The notes below the pieces were generated by a model, which was not told the origin of the DNA, made no database searches, and saw only the letters and a program-made list of their open reading frames with translations. This document shows positions 1 to 5,982 of a stretch of 9,690 nt of DNA, piece after piece. Position 1 is the first letter of the stretch, and each line of letters begins with the position of its first letter. The translations under genes were made by a program, and so were the position numbers. Origin of the DNA: CAZXMB01 sp964641715 (GTDB taxonomy: Bacteria; Desulfobacterota; BSN033; UBA1163); the NCBI GenBank assembly GCA_964641715.1, contig CAZXMB010000116.1:1-9690 (forward strand). Reading direction: 5' to 3'.

Positions 1-32
1 GTGAAGTCTGAAAACTTTTTACCTCTCTCAGA

Positions 33-536
33 ATGGCACATATTGCCTATATCGGGATCGGTTCGAACATCGGTAACAAAATAGAACATTGCCAGAAAGC
101 CATCTCAGAGATCCTGAAAGTCAAAGGCCATAAACTCTCAGCCCAATCCTCCCTTTACAAAACCCGGCCCATCGGTTATACGGCTCAGGACTGGTTCATC
201 AATGGGGTCATCAAGATTGAAACCGAGATGGAGCCTGTTGAACTTTTTCGGACTCTGAAGGCCATCGAATCTCAACTGGGCCGCAAGGAGACCTTTCGAT
301 GGGGTCCCCGGGTAATGGATCTCGATCTCCTTTTCTACGACGACATACAGATCCAGACAGAAGAGCTCCATGTCCCTCACCCCCATCTTGCAGAGCGCCA
401 GTTCGTTCTCATCCCCCTGGCCGAAATTGACCGAAATCTCGTCCATCCTGTCTTGAAAAAGACAATGGGAGAAATTCTCGATGAGATGAAGGAAGACCAG
501 GGGGTGGAAAGAATCTCTGAAATCCGAAATATGTGA
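33..536 (+). CDS. folK: 2-amino-4-hydroxy-6-hydroxymethyldihydropteridine diphosphokinase (HPPK)
   Basis: This cytoplasmic enzyme of folate synthesis transfers pyrophosphate from ATP to 6-hydroxymethyl-7,8-dihydropterin. The 167-residue protein has the usual single-domain HPPK length. It opens with the beta-strand and loop YIGIGSNIG (6-14). The family signature RWGPRVMDLDLL lies at about 89-100, with the paired aspartates D96 and D98 expected to bind Mg2+ and arginines R89 and R93 nearby. The conserved HPHLAERQFVLIPLAEI block is at 116-132. The ATG at 33 has no strong Shine-Dalgarno, so translation may be coupled to a gene ending just before the window. The next gene begins only 7 nt after the stop, suggesting co-transcription. 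Identification is secure from the motifs. Confidence 0.96.
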   Translation: MAHIAYIGIGSNIGNKIEHCQKAISEILKVKGHKLSAQSSLYKTRPIGYTAQDWFINGVIKIETEMEPVELFRTLKAIESQLGRKETFRWGPRVMDLDLLFYDDIQIQTEELHVPHPHLAERQFVLIPLAEIDRNLVHPVLKKTMGEILDEMKEDQGVERISEIRNM

Positions 537-543
537 TGGGGGG

Positions 544-804
544 ATGATGATGCGATTTCTCTTTTATTTTATTCTTGTTCTCATTCTTTACTCTCTCCTC
601 CACTTTCTTATCAAAGATATGCCTTCCGTAAAAAAGAGGATGGATAGAAAAACAGATCCGGAGGACCTTGTTCAGGATCCCTGCTGTCAGACCTATATCT
701 CCCGACGATCTGCCTTGAAGAAAAAGATTGCCGGAAACACCCGATATTTCTGCAGCCGTGAATGCCTGAAAAATTATTTGCAAAGCGATGTAAAAAAGAA
801 TTGA
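544..804 (+). CDS. Small membrane-anchored protein with Cys-rich TRASH/YHS-like C-terminus (PP0621-like)
   Basis: The product is an 86-residue protein. It has one hydrophobic N-terminal helix (about residues 4-23), a basic linker, and a C-terminal motif with DPCCQTYI (45-52) and FCSRECLKNYL (69-79). Cysteines C47, C48, C70 and C74 could bind a metal. This layout recalls the small PP0621-type proteins and metal-binding TRASH/YHS domains, in which a short Cys motif is followed by F-C-S-x-x-C. The family assignment is by pattern only and the function is unknown. Three ATGs lie in tandem at 544, 547 and 550. The G-run at 538-543 abuts the first, so the third has the best ribosome spacing and the protein may start two residues later. 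The gene is 7 nt downstream of folK and probably co-transcribed. Confidence 0.75.
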   Translation: MMMRFLFYFILVLILYSLLHFLIKDMPSVKKRMDRKTDPEDLVQDPCCQTYISRRSALKKKIAGNTRYFCSRECLKNYLQSDVKKN

Positions 805-829
805 CAAAAATATTTTTGTTAGTTATGTT
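801..829 (+). promoter_or_regulatory. Sigma70-type promoter for the lipoprotein pair, with a palindrome in the spacer
   Basis: A perfect -35 box TTGACA (801-806) is separated by 17 nt from TATGTT (824-829, 4/6 to the -10 consensus). Transcription would begin near 836, about 29 nt before the ATG at 865. The -35 box contains the TGA stop of the preceding gene (802-804). The 16-bp perfect palindrome ACAAAAATATTTTTGT occupies 804-819, across the end of the -35 and the spacer, where a bound regulator would block RNA polymerase. The promoter call is good by pattern; the operator role is inferred. Confidence 0.6.
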
Positions 830-864
830 AAATTTAAACTTGGGGTTTGAAAGGGGGCGAACTT

Positions 865-1158
865 ATGGTAAAGCGATTCATTCCATTCATTTTAATCTTG
901 GTCCTTGTTTCCTTTCCTCTTTCTGGTTGCTACTATTTCTCTGCTAAAAATGAGATCAAGGATGCCGAGAAATTGCTTACCGAATTGAAAGGGACTGGAG
1001 GAGAGAAACAGGTTCCCTATGAGTACTGCAGTGCAGAAACATTTCTGGAGGCTGCAAAATTGGAATTTAGTCATAATGACTTTAAAATTGCCAAAGGGTT
1101 TGCAAGCCGTTCAAAATCAGCCTCTCAAACCGGCCTCACAGAAGTGAAGAAAAAATAG
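865..1158 (+). CDS. Small lipoprotein, DUF4398-like helical domain
   Basis: The product is a 97-residue predicted lipoprotein. A basic N-terminus (MVKR) and hydrophobic stretch lead to the lipobox LSGC, with C22 as the lipidated residue. The mature part is short, charged and probably alpha-helical (KNEIKDAEKLLTELKG, then FLEAAKLEFSHNDFKIAKGFA), resembling the periplasmic helical-hairpin DUF4398 family. That assignment is by general appearance. The ATG at 865 was chosen because AAGGGGG (850-856) precedes it at a good distance and it gives a clean signal peptide; an in-frame TTG at 847 is less plausible. A second, larger lipoprotein gene follows after 32 nt with a similar leader, suggesting joint expression and a shared envelope role. 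Confidence 0.8.
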   Translation: MVKRFIPFILILVLVSFPLSGCYYFSAKNEIKDAEKLLTELKGTGGEKQVPYEYCSAETFLEAAKLEFSHNDFKIAKGFASRSKSASQTGLTEVKKK

Positions 1159-1190
1159 TCCAATTAAAGAGAAGGGGGTGAACTTCAACC

Positions 1191-1952
1191 ATGATCAGAA
1201 AAAGGATGGTCTTAATTGCTCTCGTTTTGGGAGCATTGATGGTTTTTGGGTGTGCCATTAGTAAAGAAACAAGGATGGCCTATAATGATGCAAAGGATAC
1301 TTTCCAGAAGGCGACCGCCGCAGGGGCCAAGAAATGTGCACCCTGCCAATATGCAATGGCAGAGGCCTATCTTGCTCTCGCCGATCACGAAGCTGACCAT
1401 TTCTGGAGAGAGATCGAGCGGTTGGATACCCATATTAAAATAGTGAAAGAAAAATCCCTGGAGGCCCTTAAACTCACACCTTGTGAGGCGCCTCCCAAGC
1501 CGCCGGCACCCACACCCGGACCCCCTCGACTTCCGACACCCCTTGCACCCACACCTCCTGGACCTCCAGCACCATCTCCAGTTCCAAAACCGGCACCTCC
1601 CGCACCAAAGGCACCTCTGGTCTTTGATCCGGCTTATTTTGATATGAACAAGACCAACATCAGCCCAACCTCAGCCAAGGCCCTGGACCGAAACGGGATG
1701 ATCTTAAGGGAGAATCCTCAGATCAGAGTGGAGATCGGTGGGCATACCGATTCGGGAGGATCCGAGAAGGCTAACCGCAGGATCTCTGAAAAGAGGGCTC
1801 AGAGTGCTAAAAAGTATCTGATGGATAAGTTCGGGATTGCGGATAACCGCCTGATCGTGAAGGGCTATGGATCATCCAGGCCCATTGCGGACAACAAAAC
1901 ACAAGAGGGTCGTGCCAAGAATAGAAGGGTGGAGTTCAGAATTCTTCCTTGA
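1191..1952 (+). CDS. OmpA-family (Pal-like) lipoprotein with proline-rich linker
   Basis: This is a 253-residue predicted outer-membrane lipoprotein. The signal peptide ends at MVFGC, with C21 lipidated. A helical segment follows (about 22-98) carrying CAPC at 49-52. A proline-rich linker (about 100-142) would span the periplasm. The C-terminal OmpA/Pal peptidoglycan-binding domain (about 145-252) has GGHTDSGG (183-190), with D187 as a likely diaminopimelate ligand, then SEKRAQSAKKYL (199-210) with R202, and GYGSSRPIADN (225-235) and NRRVEF (244-249). Such proteins tether the outer membrane to the cell wall. The N-terminal helices resemble the mature part of the preceding small lipoprotein. 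The gene has AAGGGGGTG about 11 nt before its ATG and a terminator just after its stop. No Tol genes are nearby, so calling it Pal itself would be unsafe. Confidence 0.9.
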   Translation: MIRKRMVLIALVLGALMVFGCAISKETRMAYNDAKDTFQKATAAGAKKCAPCQYAMAEAYLALADHEADHFWREIERLDTHIKIVKEKSLEALKLTPCEAPPKPPAPTPGPPRLPTPLAPTPPGPPAPSPVPKPAPPAPKAPLVFDPAYFDMNKTNISPTSAKALDRNGMILRENPQIRVEIGGHTDSGGSEKANRRISEKRAQSAKKYLMDKFGIADNRLIVKGYGSSRPIADNKTQEGRAKNRRVEFRILP

Positions 1953-1983
1953 AGACCCTTTTGAAGTTCTCGACCAATCATGT

Positions 1984-2018
1984 AGGTGGTAGGAAGAAAT
2001 TTCTACCACCTCTTTTTT
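1984..2018 (+). terminator. Intrinsic terminator after the OmpA-family lipoprotein gene
   Basis: The arms AGGTGGTAG (1984-1992) and CTACCACCT (2003-2011) pair perfectly, and three further pairs including one G-U narrow the loop to about 4 nt. A T-run follows at 2013-2018. Position and orientation fit termination of the lipoprotein transcript 30 nt after its stop codon. Confidence 0.88.
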
Positions 2019-2038
2019 ATCTTTAAAGGAGGGGTGTG

Positions 2039-2689
2039 ATGAAGTTCTTTATCGATACGGCCAATCCGGGTGAAATCCGGAAGGCCTACGAGATGGGGGT
2101 GATTGATGGGGTGACCACCAACCCTACATTAATTTCGAAAGAAAATAGAGGTTTTGAATCCCTCATCGGGGAGATCTGTGGAATCATCAAAGGGCTTCCC
2201 ATTAGCCTCGAGGTGATCGGCCTGAAGTCTGAAGAGATGATCGAGGAGGCTCAAACACTTTCCAAGATGGGTGAACATATCGTGGTCAAGATCCCGATGA
2301 CCTCGGAGGGATTGAAAGCCATTAAGGTCCTCATCTCGCAGGGGATCAGGACGAATACCACACTCGTCTTTTCACCCACTCAAGCCTTGCTGGCCGCCAA
2401 GGCAGGGACGACCTATGTCAGCCCCTTCATCGGAAGGCTGGATGACATTTCACAGACAGGAATGGAACTGGTGGATCAAATCCTGACGATCTTTGGTCAT
2501 TACGGTTTTGAGTCGGAAGTGATTGTATCGAGCATCCGCCACCCCATCCATGTCCTCCAGGCGGCCCTCATCGGAGCGCATGTGGCCACCATTCCCTATA
2601 AGGTCATTGAGCAGTTGGTTCATCATCCCCTGACCGATATCGGTATTGAACGATTTTTAGCAGACTGGAAGAAAGTCCCTAAAATATAA
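2039..2689 (+). CDS. tal: Transaldolase, small TalC/FSA family
   Basis: This cytoplasmic Schiff-base aldolase moves a dihydroxyacetone unit between sugar phosphates in the non-oxidative pentose phosphate pathway. The 216-residue length is typical of the small decameric TalC/MipB/FsaA group. Motifs include FIDTANPGEI (4-13), GVTTNPTLISKE (24-35) and VVKIPMT (82-88), with K84 as the Schiff-base lysine. SPFIGRLDD is at 128-136. In this family Phe at the F130 position is associated with transaldolase activity and Tyr (as in E. coli FsaA) with fructose-6-phosphate aldolase, so transaldolase is favoured. The ATG at 2039 sits 6 nt after AAAGGAGG (2025-2032); a GTG directly before it (2036) is too close to that site. 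The gene stands alone between two terminator hairpins and no clear promoter was seen. Confidence 0.93.
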   Translation: MKFFIDTANPGEIRKAYEMGVIDGVTTNPTLISKENRGFESLIGEICGIIKGLPISLEVIGLKSEEMIEEAQTLSKMGEHIVVKIPMTSEGLKAIKVLISQGIRTNTTLVFSPTQALLAAKAGTTYVSPFIGRLDDISQTGMELVDQILTIFGHYGFESEVIVSSIRHPIHVLQAALIGAHVATIPYKVIEQLVHHPLTDIGIERFLADWKKVPKI

Positions 2690-2717
2690 AAAAAGGGGCC
2701 CTCTTTAAGAGGGCCCC
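2688..2717 (-). terminator. Intrinsic terminator for the minus-strand hsp20 transcript, possibly bidirectional
   Basis: A near-perfect GC-rich inverted repeat spans 2695-2717: 11 bp, GGGGCCCTCTT against AAGAGGGCCCC around a central T, so the real loop is a few nt. On the minus strand it is followed by seven T residues (A-run 2688-2694 on the plus strand). This is a textbook terminator for the small heat-shock gene ending at 2731. The T-run overlaps the tal stop codon. On the plus strand the downstream tail (TCTGAAAT) is poor in T, so termination of tal there is less certain. Confidence 0.88.
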
Positions 2718-2730
2718 TCTGAAATGGGGA

Positions 2731-3174
2731 TTAAGAAGTCTCCACTAAAATCTGCTTGGGATGGACCTCCGCTTTCTTGGGAAGGACAATCCGCAACACC
2801 CCATCTTTATAGGATGCCCTGATCTCCTCCCGGTCGATTAACCTGGGAAGGGTAAACGTCCTCTGAAACGTTCCGTAGGACCTTTCGATCTGGATGGAAT
2901 GTTCATCTTCTGTCTCTTTGATAAACTTCCTGTCCCCCCGGATGATCAATGTGTTCTCTTCAACCTTAATATCAATTTCTTCCTGACTCATCTCCGGGAG
3001 ATCAATCTTCAGAATCACCTCTCTTCCTCGCTCGATGATATCCACAGGAGGAGACCAGATCCCTCCGGGCATCTCTTCTTTTAAAATACGAGAGAGGGTG
3101 TCGTCAAAGAGCCGGGTCATACGATCTTGCATCTTCATCAAGTCCCGAAAAGGTTCCCATTTCACATGGACCAT
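2731..3174 (-). CDS. Small heat-shock protein, Hsp20/alpha-crystallin family
   Basis: This ATP-independent holdase chaperone binds unfolding proteins in large oligomers. The 147-residue protein has an N-terminal arm starting KWEPFRDLMKMQDRM (5-19). The alpha-crystallin domain spans about 42-133, with PPVDIIERG (42-50), RSYGTFQRTFTLP (98-110) and the YKDGVLRIVLPK end block (122-133). A short tail carries an I-x-V motif (I142-V144) that normally links subunits. The ATG at 3174 was chosen because AGGAGGTG lies just upstream at good spacing. An in-frame ATG nine codons earlier (3201) would place that Shine-Dalgarno inside the coding region and lies upstream of the predicted transcription start. 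The gene follows the Fe-S/NADH operon but probably has its own promoter. Confidence 0.94.
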   Translation of the reverse strand: MVHVKWEPFRDLMKMQDRMTRLFDDTLSRILKEEMPGGIWSPPVDIIERGREVILKIDLPEMSQEEIDIKVEENTLIIRGDRKFIKETEDEHSIQIERSYGTFQRTFTLPRLIDREEIRASYKDGVLRIVLPKKAEVHPKQILVETS

Positions 3175-3204
3175 ATTCCCCACCTCCTCTCGAGGTTTCA
3201 TCTA

Positions 3205-3233
3205 AATATAATTCAATTGGAAAAGAATTTCAA
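3205..3233 (-). promoter_or_regulatory. Sigma70-type promoter for the small heat-shock gene
   Basis: On the minus strand TTGAAA (3233-3228, 5/6 to the -35 consensus), an exact 17-nt spacer and TATATT (3210-3205, 5/6) give a good vegetative promoter. The predicted start near 3198 is just upstream of the Shine-Dalgarno and the ATG at 3174. The -35 box contains the TGA stop of the preceding gene (3232-3230). I saw no CIRCE-like repeat here. Confidence 0.65.
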
Positions 3234-3943
3234 CTTCGGCAGGTATAGCAGACATCATAGAAGTCTTTGGGGAGTTTTGCCTTTTCTCTGAACTTCTCCA
3301 GCTGGAACCAGGGGGCAAAATAATTTCCGCAAACCTTGCACTGCTTCATCTTCAGTGTTCGTTTCCAACGGAGGATGGTCCGTTCATCTCCTTCCTCTTT
3401 CATCTTGATCACATCGACCGGGCAGACGACCACACAGGCTCCGCAGGCGATACAGTTCATCGCCTCTCCCAGAAAGGGCGCAACCATCTCCCTGCGGTCC
3501 CCTCGAAAGGCAAAGTGGATCGCATTGGCTCCAACGACCTCCTCACAGACCCTTGCACAGAGGCCGCAGAGAATACAGTCCTTATCCTCTTTCTTAAATC
3601 GGACCTCATCCACGCCCATCTCCCTGGCCATCTCCTGAATCTTCTTGTCCCCGGGGCACATCGCCAGGAGGAGTTCGATGATCATCCGGCGGGCTCGAAG
3701 GACCTTCTCTGTTCCGGTGAAGACCTTTATCCCCTCCAGAACAGGATAGGTACACGAAGTGGTCATCCTCCTCCGGCCATGGCGCTCCACCTCCACAAGA
3801 CAGAGACGGCAGGCACCGTAGGGCTTCACCGATTCGTTATAGCAGAGATGGGGAATATCCACCCCCGCCTCCAGGGCGGCCTCCAAAAGTGTCCCTCCCT
3901 CTTTTCCCTCAACGGGTTTTCCATCAACCGTAAAAGGAATCAT
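3230..3943 (-). CDS. NuoG/HoxU-like Fe-S electron-transfer subunit, short form with C-terminal Cys pairs
   Basis: This 237-residue protein matches the N-terminal Fe-S part of complex I NuoG or HoxU and lacks any catalytic domain. A plant-type [2Fe-2S] ferredoxin domain uses C34, C45, C48 and C64. Two [4Fe-4S] motifs follow: C123-C126-C129-C133 and C164-C167-C170-C174. Between these blocks NuoG and HoxU normally carry a His-Cys3 cluster site, but here only LLLAMCPGD (91-99, single C96) is seen, so that cluster is probably absent. The C-terminus adds CKVC (202-205) and CYTC (232-235), which could bind zinc, iron or another cluster. The ATG has a strong AGGAGG upstream. The likely role is relaying electrons between the flavoprotein encoded upstream and ferredoxin or the oxidoreductase. 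The protein sits in the cytoplasm, since it has no signal peptide or membrane segment. Confidence 0.85.
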   Translation of the reverse strand: MIPFTVDGKPVEGKEGGTLLEAALEAGVDIPHLCYNESVKPYGACRLCLVEVERHGRRRMTTSCTYPVLEGIKVFTGTEKVLRARRMIIELLLAMCPGDKKIQEMAREMGVDEVRFKKEDKDCILCGLCARVCEEVVGANAIHFAFRGDRREMVAPFLGEAMNCIACGACVVVCPVDVIKMKEEGDERTILRWKRTLKMKQCKVCGNYFAPWFQLEKFREKAKLPKDFYDVCYTCRS

Positions 3944-3990
3944 TTATCTCCTCCTGAATCGAATCTTCGAGCTATCCTTTTTGTTAATCA

Positions 3991-5919
3991 TTATTGGACT
4001 TCGATCGCTTTGAATTTACACGCCTCAAAACACATCCCGCACTGAATACATTTCTGCTCGTCAATCCGGAAGGGAATTCCTTTCTCCTTCTTGGTCTTTG
4101 TTTTACCGCTGATCGCCTTCTCCGGGCAGACCTTTGCACATCGGCCACACATCGTACACACATCGGATAGGATCCGGTATTTCAGGAGGGCCCGGCAGAC
4201 CTTTGCCGGACATCGCTTGTTCAAAATGTGCTCATCATATTCATGGCGAAAATATCGAATGGTGGAGAGGACGGGATTGGGTGCGGTCCCTCCCAGGGCG
4301 CAGAGGGAAGCCTCTGCGGTCACCCATCCCAATTCCTCGAGAAGGCTGATATGTTCGGGTTTTCCCCGGCCTTCGCTGATCTCGGTCAGGATCTCATGCA
4401 TCCGTTTCGTTCCCTCCCGGCAGGAGGTGCACTTCCCGCAGGATTCGCCCTTCAGAAAGTCCATAAAATATTTGGCCACATCCACCATACAGGTGGAATC
4501 ATCCATGACGATCATCCCTCCTGAACCCATCATGGATCCCACCTCGGTGAGCCTGTCAAAATCCACCGGCAGATCGAGCAGGGACTCAGGGATACATCCC
4601 CCTGAGGGACCTCCGGTCTGAACGGCCTTAAACTTTTTTCCCTCAGGGATGCCCCCGCCGATATCGTAGACAATCTCCCGGAGGGTGATCCCCATGGGAA
4701 CCTCAATCAGACCCGTATTGTTGACCTTCCCCACGATGGAGAAGACCTTTGTCCCTTTGCTCTTCTCCGTTCCGATTTTTGAGTACCAATCCGCCCCTCT
4801 TGAGATGATCACGGGGATATTATTCCAGGTCTCCACATTATTGAGGTTGCTGGGCTTATCCCAGAGGCCGCTTTCGGTGGTATGGATATGTTTTGCCCTC
4901 GGCTCCCCCACATTTCCTTCAATGGAAGCCATCAGGGCAGTGGACTCCCCGCAGACGAAAGCCCCGCCGCCCCGGAAAAGATTGATCCTGAAAGAAAAAC
5001 CCGATCCCAAGATGTCCTCTCCTAAGAGGCCCATCTCCACAGCCTGACGGATCGCCGTTTGAAGTTTCTGAATGGCCAGGGGGTACTCATCCCTTACATA
5101 GATGAATCCCTCATGGGCTCCGATCGCATAAGCCCCGATGATCATCCCCTCGATCACGCTGTGGGGATCCCCCTCCAGTACGCTCCGGTCCATATAGGCC
5201 CCTGGATCTCCTTCATCGGCATTGCAGAGGACATATTTTCGATCTCCCTTCGACTTGCGGCAGGTCTCCCATTTATTCCCTGTCAAGAACCCGGCCCCTC
5301 CTCTCCCCCGGAGCCCTGAGGCCTTCACCTCTCCGATAATCTCCTCGGGCTTCATCTCCAGAAGGGCCCTGCAGAGGGTAAAGTATCCTCCCCTTGCAAT
5401 ATACTCCTCGATATGATCGGGATTGATGAAACCGCAATTTCTCAAAGCGACCTTCAACTGTTTATTGTAAAAAGGGATCTGGTGGTAATGGGGGGTTCCA
5501 TCCAGCCCTTTGGGAATCTGCCGGACGGAATAGTCATAGAATCTATCCTCTCCGATCCAGTCCTCTTTTTCCATCTTAAAGAAGAGCCAGTCCGAAACCA
5601 CCTGACTCTCTCCCCACCGGCGGACCAGTTCCACCGCCTTCTCGGGAGTGACCTCCTGATAAAAGACCCTGGGTTTCCCGGGTTCCAGAATATCCACGAC
5701 CGGCTCCCTCTGACAGAAACCGATACAACCCGTTTTGGCCACATGCATCCTGAGTTTCGATCTTTCAACCTCTTTCTGAATGGCTTCGTAGACCCTGTCC
5801 GCTCCTGTAGAGAGACCGCAGGTGGCCATTCCGACAGAGATCTTGGTCTCTTTCGGGAAGAGCGTCTGAAGGCCTGCCTCCCTTATTTTTTCCAAATCAC
5901 CCTTTTTCAGAATCTTCAT
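3991..5919 (-). CDS. NuoF/HydB-like NADH-binding flavoprotein with N-terminal thioredoxin-like and C-terminal 2[4Fe-4S] domains
   Basis: This 642-residue protein is the FMN- and NAD(H)-binding subunit, laid out like HydB of multimeric [FeFe] hydrogenases and longer than complex I NuoF. An N-terminal thioredoxin-like [2Fe-2S]-type domain (about 25-105) shows C34, C65 and C69. The FMN loop GLRGRGGAGF is at 202-211, and CNADEGDPGAYMDR (232-245) and GGGAFVCGES (317-326) help form the FMN/NADH site. An SLBB-like segment follows, then the N3-type cluster SCGKCTSCREG (493-503) with distal C540. Two more [4Fe-4S] motifs end the protein (C588-C591-C594-C598 and C624-C627-C630-C634). The ATG at 5919 has GAGG 5 nt upstream; an in-frame TTG at 5976 is possible but weak. 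The N-terminal domain shows three cysteines where four are usual. Confidence 0.93.
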   Translation of the reverse strand: MKILKKGDLEKIREAGLQTLFPKETKISVGMATCGLSTGADRVYEAIQKEVERSKLRMHVAKTGCIGFCQREPVVDILEPGKPRVFYQEVTPEKAVELVRRWGESQVVSDWLFFKMEKEDWIGEDRFYDYSVRQIPKGLDGTPHYHQIPFYNKQLKVALRNCGFINPDHIEEYIARGGYFTLCRALLEMKPEEIIGEVKASGLRGRGGAGFLTGNKWETCRKSKGDRKYVLCNADEGDPGAYMDRSVLEGDPHSVIEGMIIGAYAIGAHEGFIYVRDEYPLAIQKLQTAIRQAVEMGLLGEDILGSGFSFRINLFRGGGAFVCGESTALMASIEGNVGEPRAKHIHTTESGLWDKPSNLNNVETWNNIPVIISRGADWYSKIGTEKSKGTKVFSIVGKVNNTGLIEVPMGITLREIVYDIGGGIPEGKKFKAVQTGGPSGGCIPESLLDLPVDFDRLTEVGSMMGSGGMIVMDDSTCMVDVAKYFMDFLKGESCGKCTSCREGTKRMHEILTEISEGRGKPEHISLLEELGWVTAEASLCALGGTAPNPVLSTIRYFRHEYDEHILNKRCPAKVCRALLKYRILSDVCTMCGRCAKVCPEKAISGKTKTKKEKGIPFRIDEQKCIQCGMCFEACKFKAIEVQ

Positions 5920-5963
5920 CTTTTCCTCGACATCCCCCTCCTCTCTCCAGGGGAGCAGGAGGG
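5916..5963 (-). promoter_or_regulatory. Leader with SD-masking hairpin and 5-codon mini-ORF before the nuoF-like gene
   Basis: The gap before the flavoprotein gene can fold as a hairpin. Arms at 5963-5957 and 5942-5936 pair over 7 bp (CCCTCCT with AGGAGGG), with 4 further pairs inside. This hides the AGGAGG at 5942-5937. Just after it, ATG at 5933 opens a five-codon frame (M-S-R-K-R) whose TGA (5918-5916) overlaps the flavoprotein ATG in an ATGA arrangement. Translational coupling or tuning of subunit ratio is possible, but this is inference. The 3-nt distance from AGGAGG to the mini-ORF ATG is shorter than ideal. Confidence 0.3.
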
Positions 5964-5982
5964 TTTTTCTCAACAAGGAGAT

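Noticed and set aside
1..84. Tail of an upstream gene: frame 1 is open from the window edge to a TAG at 82-84
   Set aside because: It would overlap folK by about 50 nt and has no recognisable sequence; 28 codons are too few to call.
1490..1620. Short tandem repeat in the C-rich stretch
   Set aside because: It is the coding sequence of the proline-rich linker; the repetition is at amino-acid level, with no regular unit suggesting a CRISPR or mobile repeat.
3515..4045. Long open frame on the plus strand opposite the NuoG/NuoF-like genes (similar ones at 4091-4621 and 5413-6000)
   Set aside because: They lie wholly or mostly antisense to well-supported genes with conserved motifs, lack recognisable domains, and look like by-products of codon bias.
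3230..5919. Evidence for an NAD-linked [FeFe] hydrogenase (HydABC) or full complex I
   Set aside because: No H-cluster motif, no molybdopterin domain and no membrane Nuo subunits are encoded; the NuoG-like protein ends after its Fe-S domains and the POR genes adjoin instead.
5936..5963. Minus-strand intrinsic terminator within the operon
   Set aside because: The hairpin is not followed by a T-run on the minus strand, and it sits right before the flavoprotein start, so termination of the operon there is not supported.
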